Positions 31,162-31,678 of a DNA stretch of 31,678 nt are shown in pieces. Made by a program: the position numbers and the translations under genes. Within the stretch, counting starts at the first letter, position 1; each line of letters opens with the position of its first letter. The DNA is from JADCGM01 sp943368345. Lineage in GTDB: Bacteria; Pseudomonadota; Alphaproteobacteria; Sphingomonadales; Sphingomonadaceae. The notes beneath the pieces were generated by a model, which had not been told where the DNA came from, ran no database searches, and saw only the letters and a list, made by a program, of their open reading frames with translations. The stretch is from NCBI GenBank assembly GCA_943368345.1, contig CALRKY020000031.1, forward strand, positions 1 to 31,678, given 5' to 3'.

Positions 31162-31678
31162 AGCCCTGCCGCCGGCAGCGTCACCAGAAACCGGGCGCCG
31201 CGAACTGTGCCGCCTTCCACCCGGTTCATCGCCGTGATCGTCCCGCCATGTGCTTCGGCGACGGCCCGGGCGATGGCGAGACCAAGGCCGCTGTGCTTAC
31301 CAAATACCTCCCCTTCCGGTCGGTCGGAATAGAATCGGCTGAAAATATCGTCGCTGTTGAGCGTCGGGATGCCGGGGCCGGTATCATCAACCCGGAGCGT
31401 CACCGTCTCCCCGGCGCGCTGGACCGATATGGTCACCAGCCCGCCGTCGGGCGAAAATGACAGCGCGTTGTCGACAATATTGCGGGCCAGTTGCGACAGG
31501 CGACTTTCATCGCCCAGCAGCATCGCCGTCCCCGCCTCGGGTCGCGCATAGGCAATCTGCACCCCCCGCAGCGACGATTGCCGCTCGATCACCTCGACCA
31601 GCGTCGCCACCATCTGGCCGAAATCAACCGGTTCAAACCGGGCCTTGGCCAGTTCCGCATCCAAGCGCGACACCTCGG
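31158..31678 (-). CDS. Sensor histidine kinase, ChvG-like, C-terminal part (runs off the window)
   Basis: The last 173 codons of a sensor kinase are in the window; the 5' end lies beyond position 31678. The ATP-binding domain is visible with an N box (ARNIVDNALSF), G1 (DDTGPGIP) and G2 (SGLGLAIARAVAEAHGG). The phospho-acceptor His, HAMP and membrane segments are not in the window. The reading EVSRLDAELAK at the window edge is as expected just after a dimerisation domain of ChvG kinases. The neighbour order kinase-hprK-rapZ-EIIA-HPr supports ChvG (acid/envelope stress), though the name is by synteny. Confidence 0.85.
   Translation of the reverse strand, partial: EVSRLDAELAKARFEPVDFGQMVATLVEVIERQSSLRGVQIAYARPEAGTAMLLGDESRLSQLARNIVDNALSFSPDGGLVTISVQRAGETVTLRVDDTGPGIPTLNSDDIFSRFYSDRPEGEVFGKHSGLGLAIARAVAEAHGGTITAMNRVEGGTVRGARFLVTLPAAGL

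Overview
The window is 31.7 kb of dense, GC-rich bacterial chromosome with short intergenic gaps. It looks alphaproteobacterial, most likely Sphingomonadales. Supporting marks are the petABC order, the aerobic hemF, the BolA/CGFS-glutaredoxin/ATPase-zeta (DUF1476) group, the short alphaproteobacterial-type HprK beside a ChvG-like kinase, RapZ, EIIA and HPr, and frequent GTG/TTG starts in 4-nt stop/start overlaps. No rRNA, tRNA, CRISPR array, transposase, phage or plasmid genes were seen. The lineage is inferred from gene order and protein style, not from a marker search.

Region by region: (1) 33-5563, minus strand, catabolic and redox genes: aldehyde dehydrogenase, a secreted M20 amidohydrolase, and a two-subunit molybdenum hydroxylase of the IorAB type. 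(2) 5657-9746, minus strand: petA-petB-petC (Rieske protein, cytochrome b, cytochrome c1 of respiratory complex III) running directly into mtnP and apt (methylthioadenosine/adenine salvage). (3) 9909-11808, plus strand: trmL-hemF and a GNAT acetyltransferase. (4) 11794-13488, minus strand: ATPase zeta, bolA, grxD and a membrane protein. (5) 13541-14240: a VapBC-type toxin-antitoxin pair with a visible promoter and operator-like palindrome. (6) 14285-17233: a DUF3667 membrane protein, then a minus-strand TPR protein and a c-type cytochrome. (7) 17432-20494, plus strand: purC, a methyltransferase coupled to a 90-residue protein, and a secreted degenerate M48-like protein. (8) 20491-25717, minus strand: a HerA-like ATPase, then dapF-mtaB-ftsY-yciB joined by 4-nt overlaps. 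(9) 25781-28981: a secreted protein of unknown function, a PLP-dependent decarboxylase and a LuxR-type solo regulator, with a stray copy of the LuxR 3' end on the far side of the decarboxylase. (10) 29100-31678, minus strand: ptsH, an EIIA-Man gene, rapZ, hprK and the 3' end of a ChvG-type sensor kinase, a regulatory PTS branch.

Most of the window is ordinary housekeeping sequence, and I do not see a new multi-gene system. The most striking observation is in cytochrome b. The histidine normally expected as the second axial ligand of heme bH is read as lysine (K214, codon at 8543-8545), while the other three heme histidines and the PEWY motif are intact. Next in interest are a nested palindromic element carried in frame inside the mtaB coding sequence (about 22890-22944), and the direct repeat of the luxR 3' end that brackets the decarboxylase gene.
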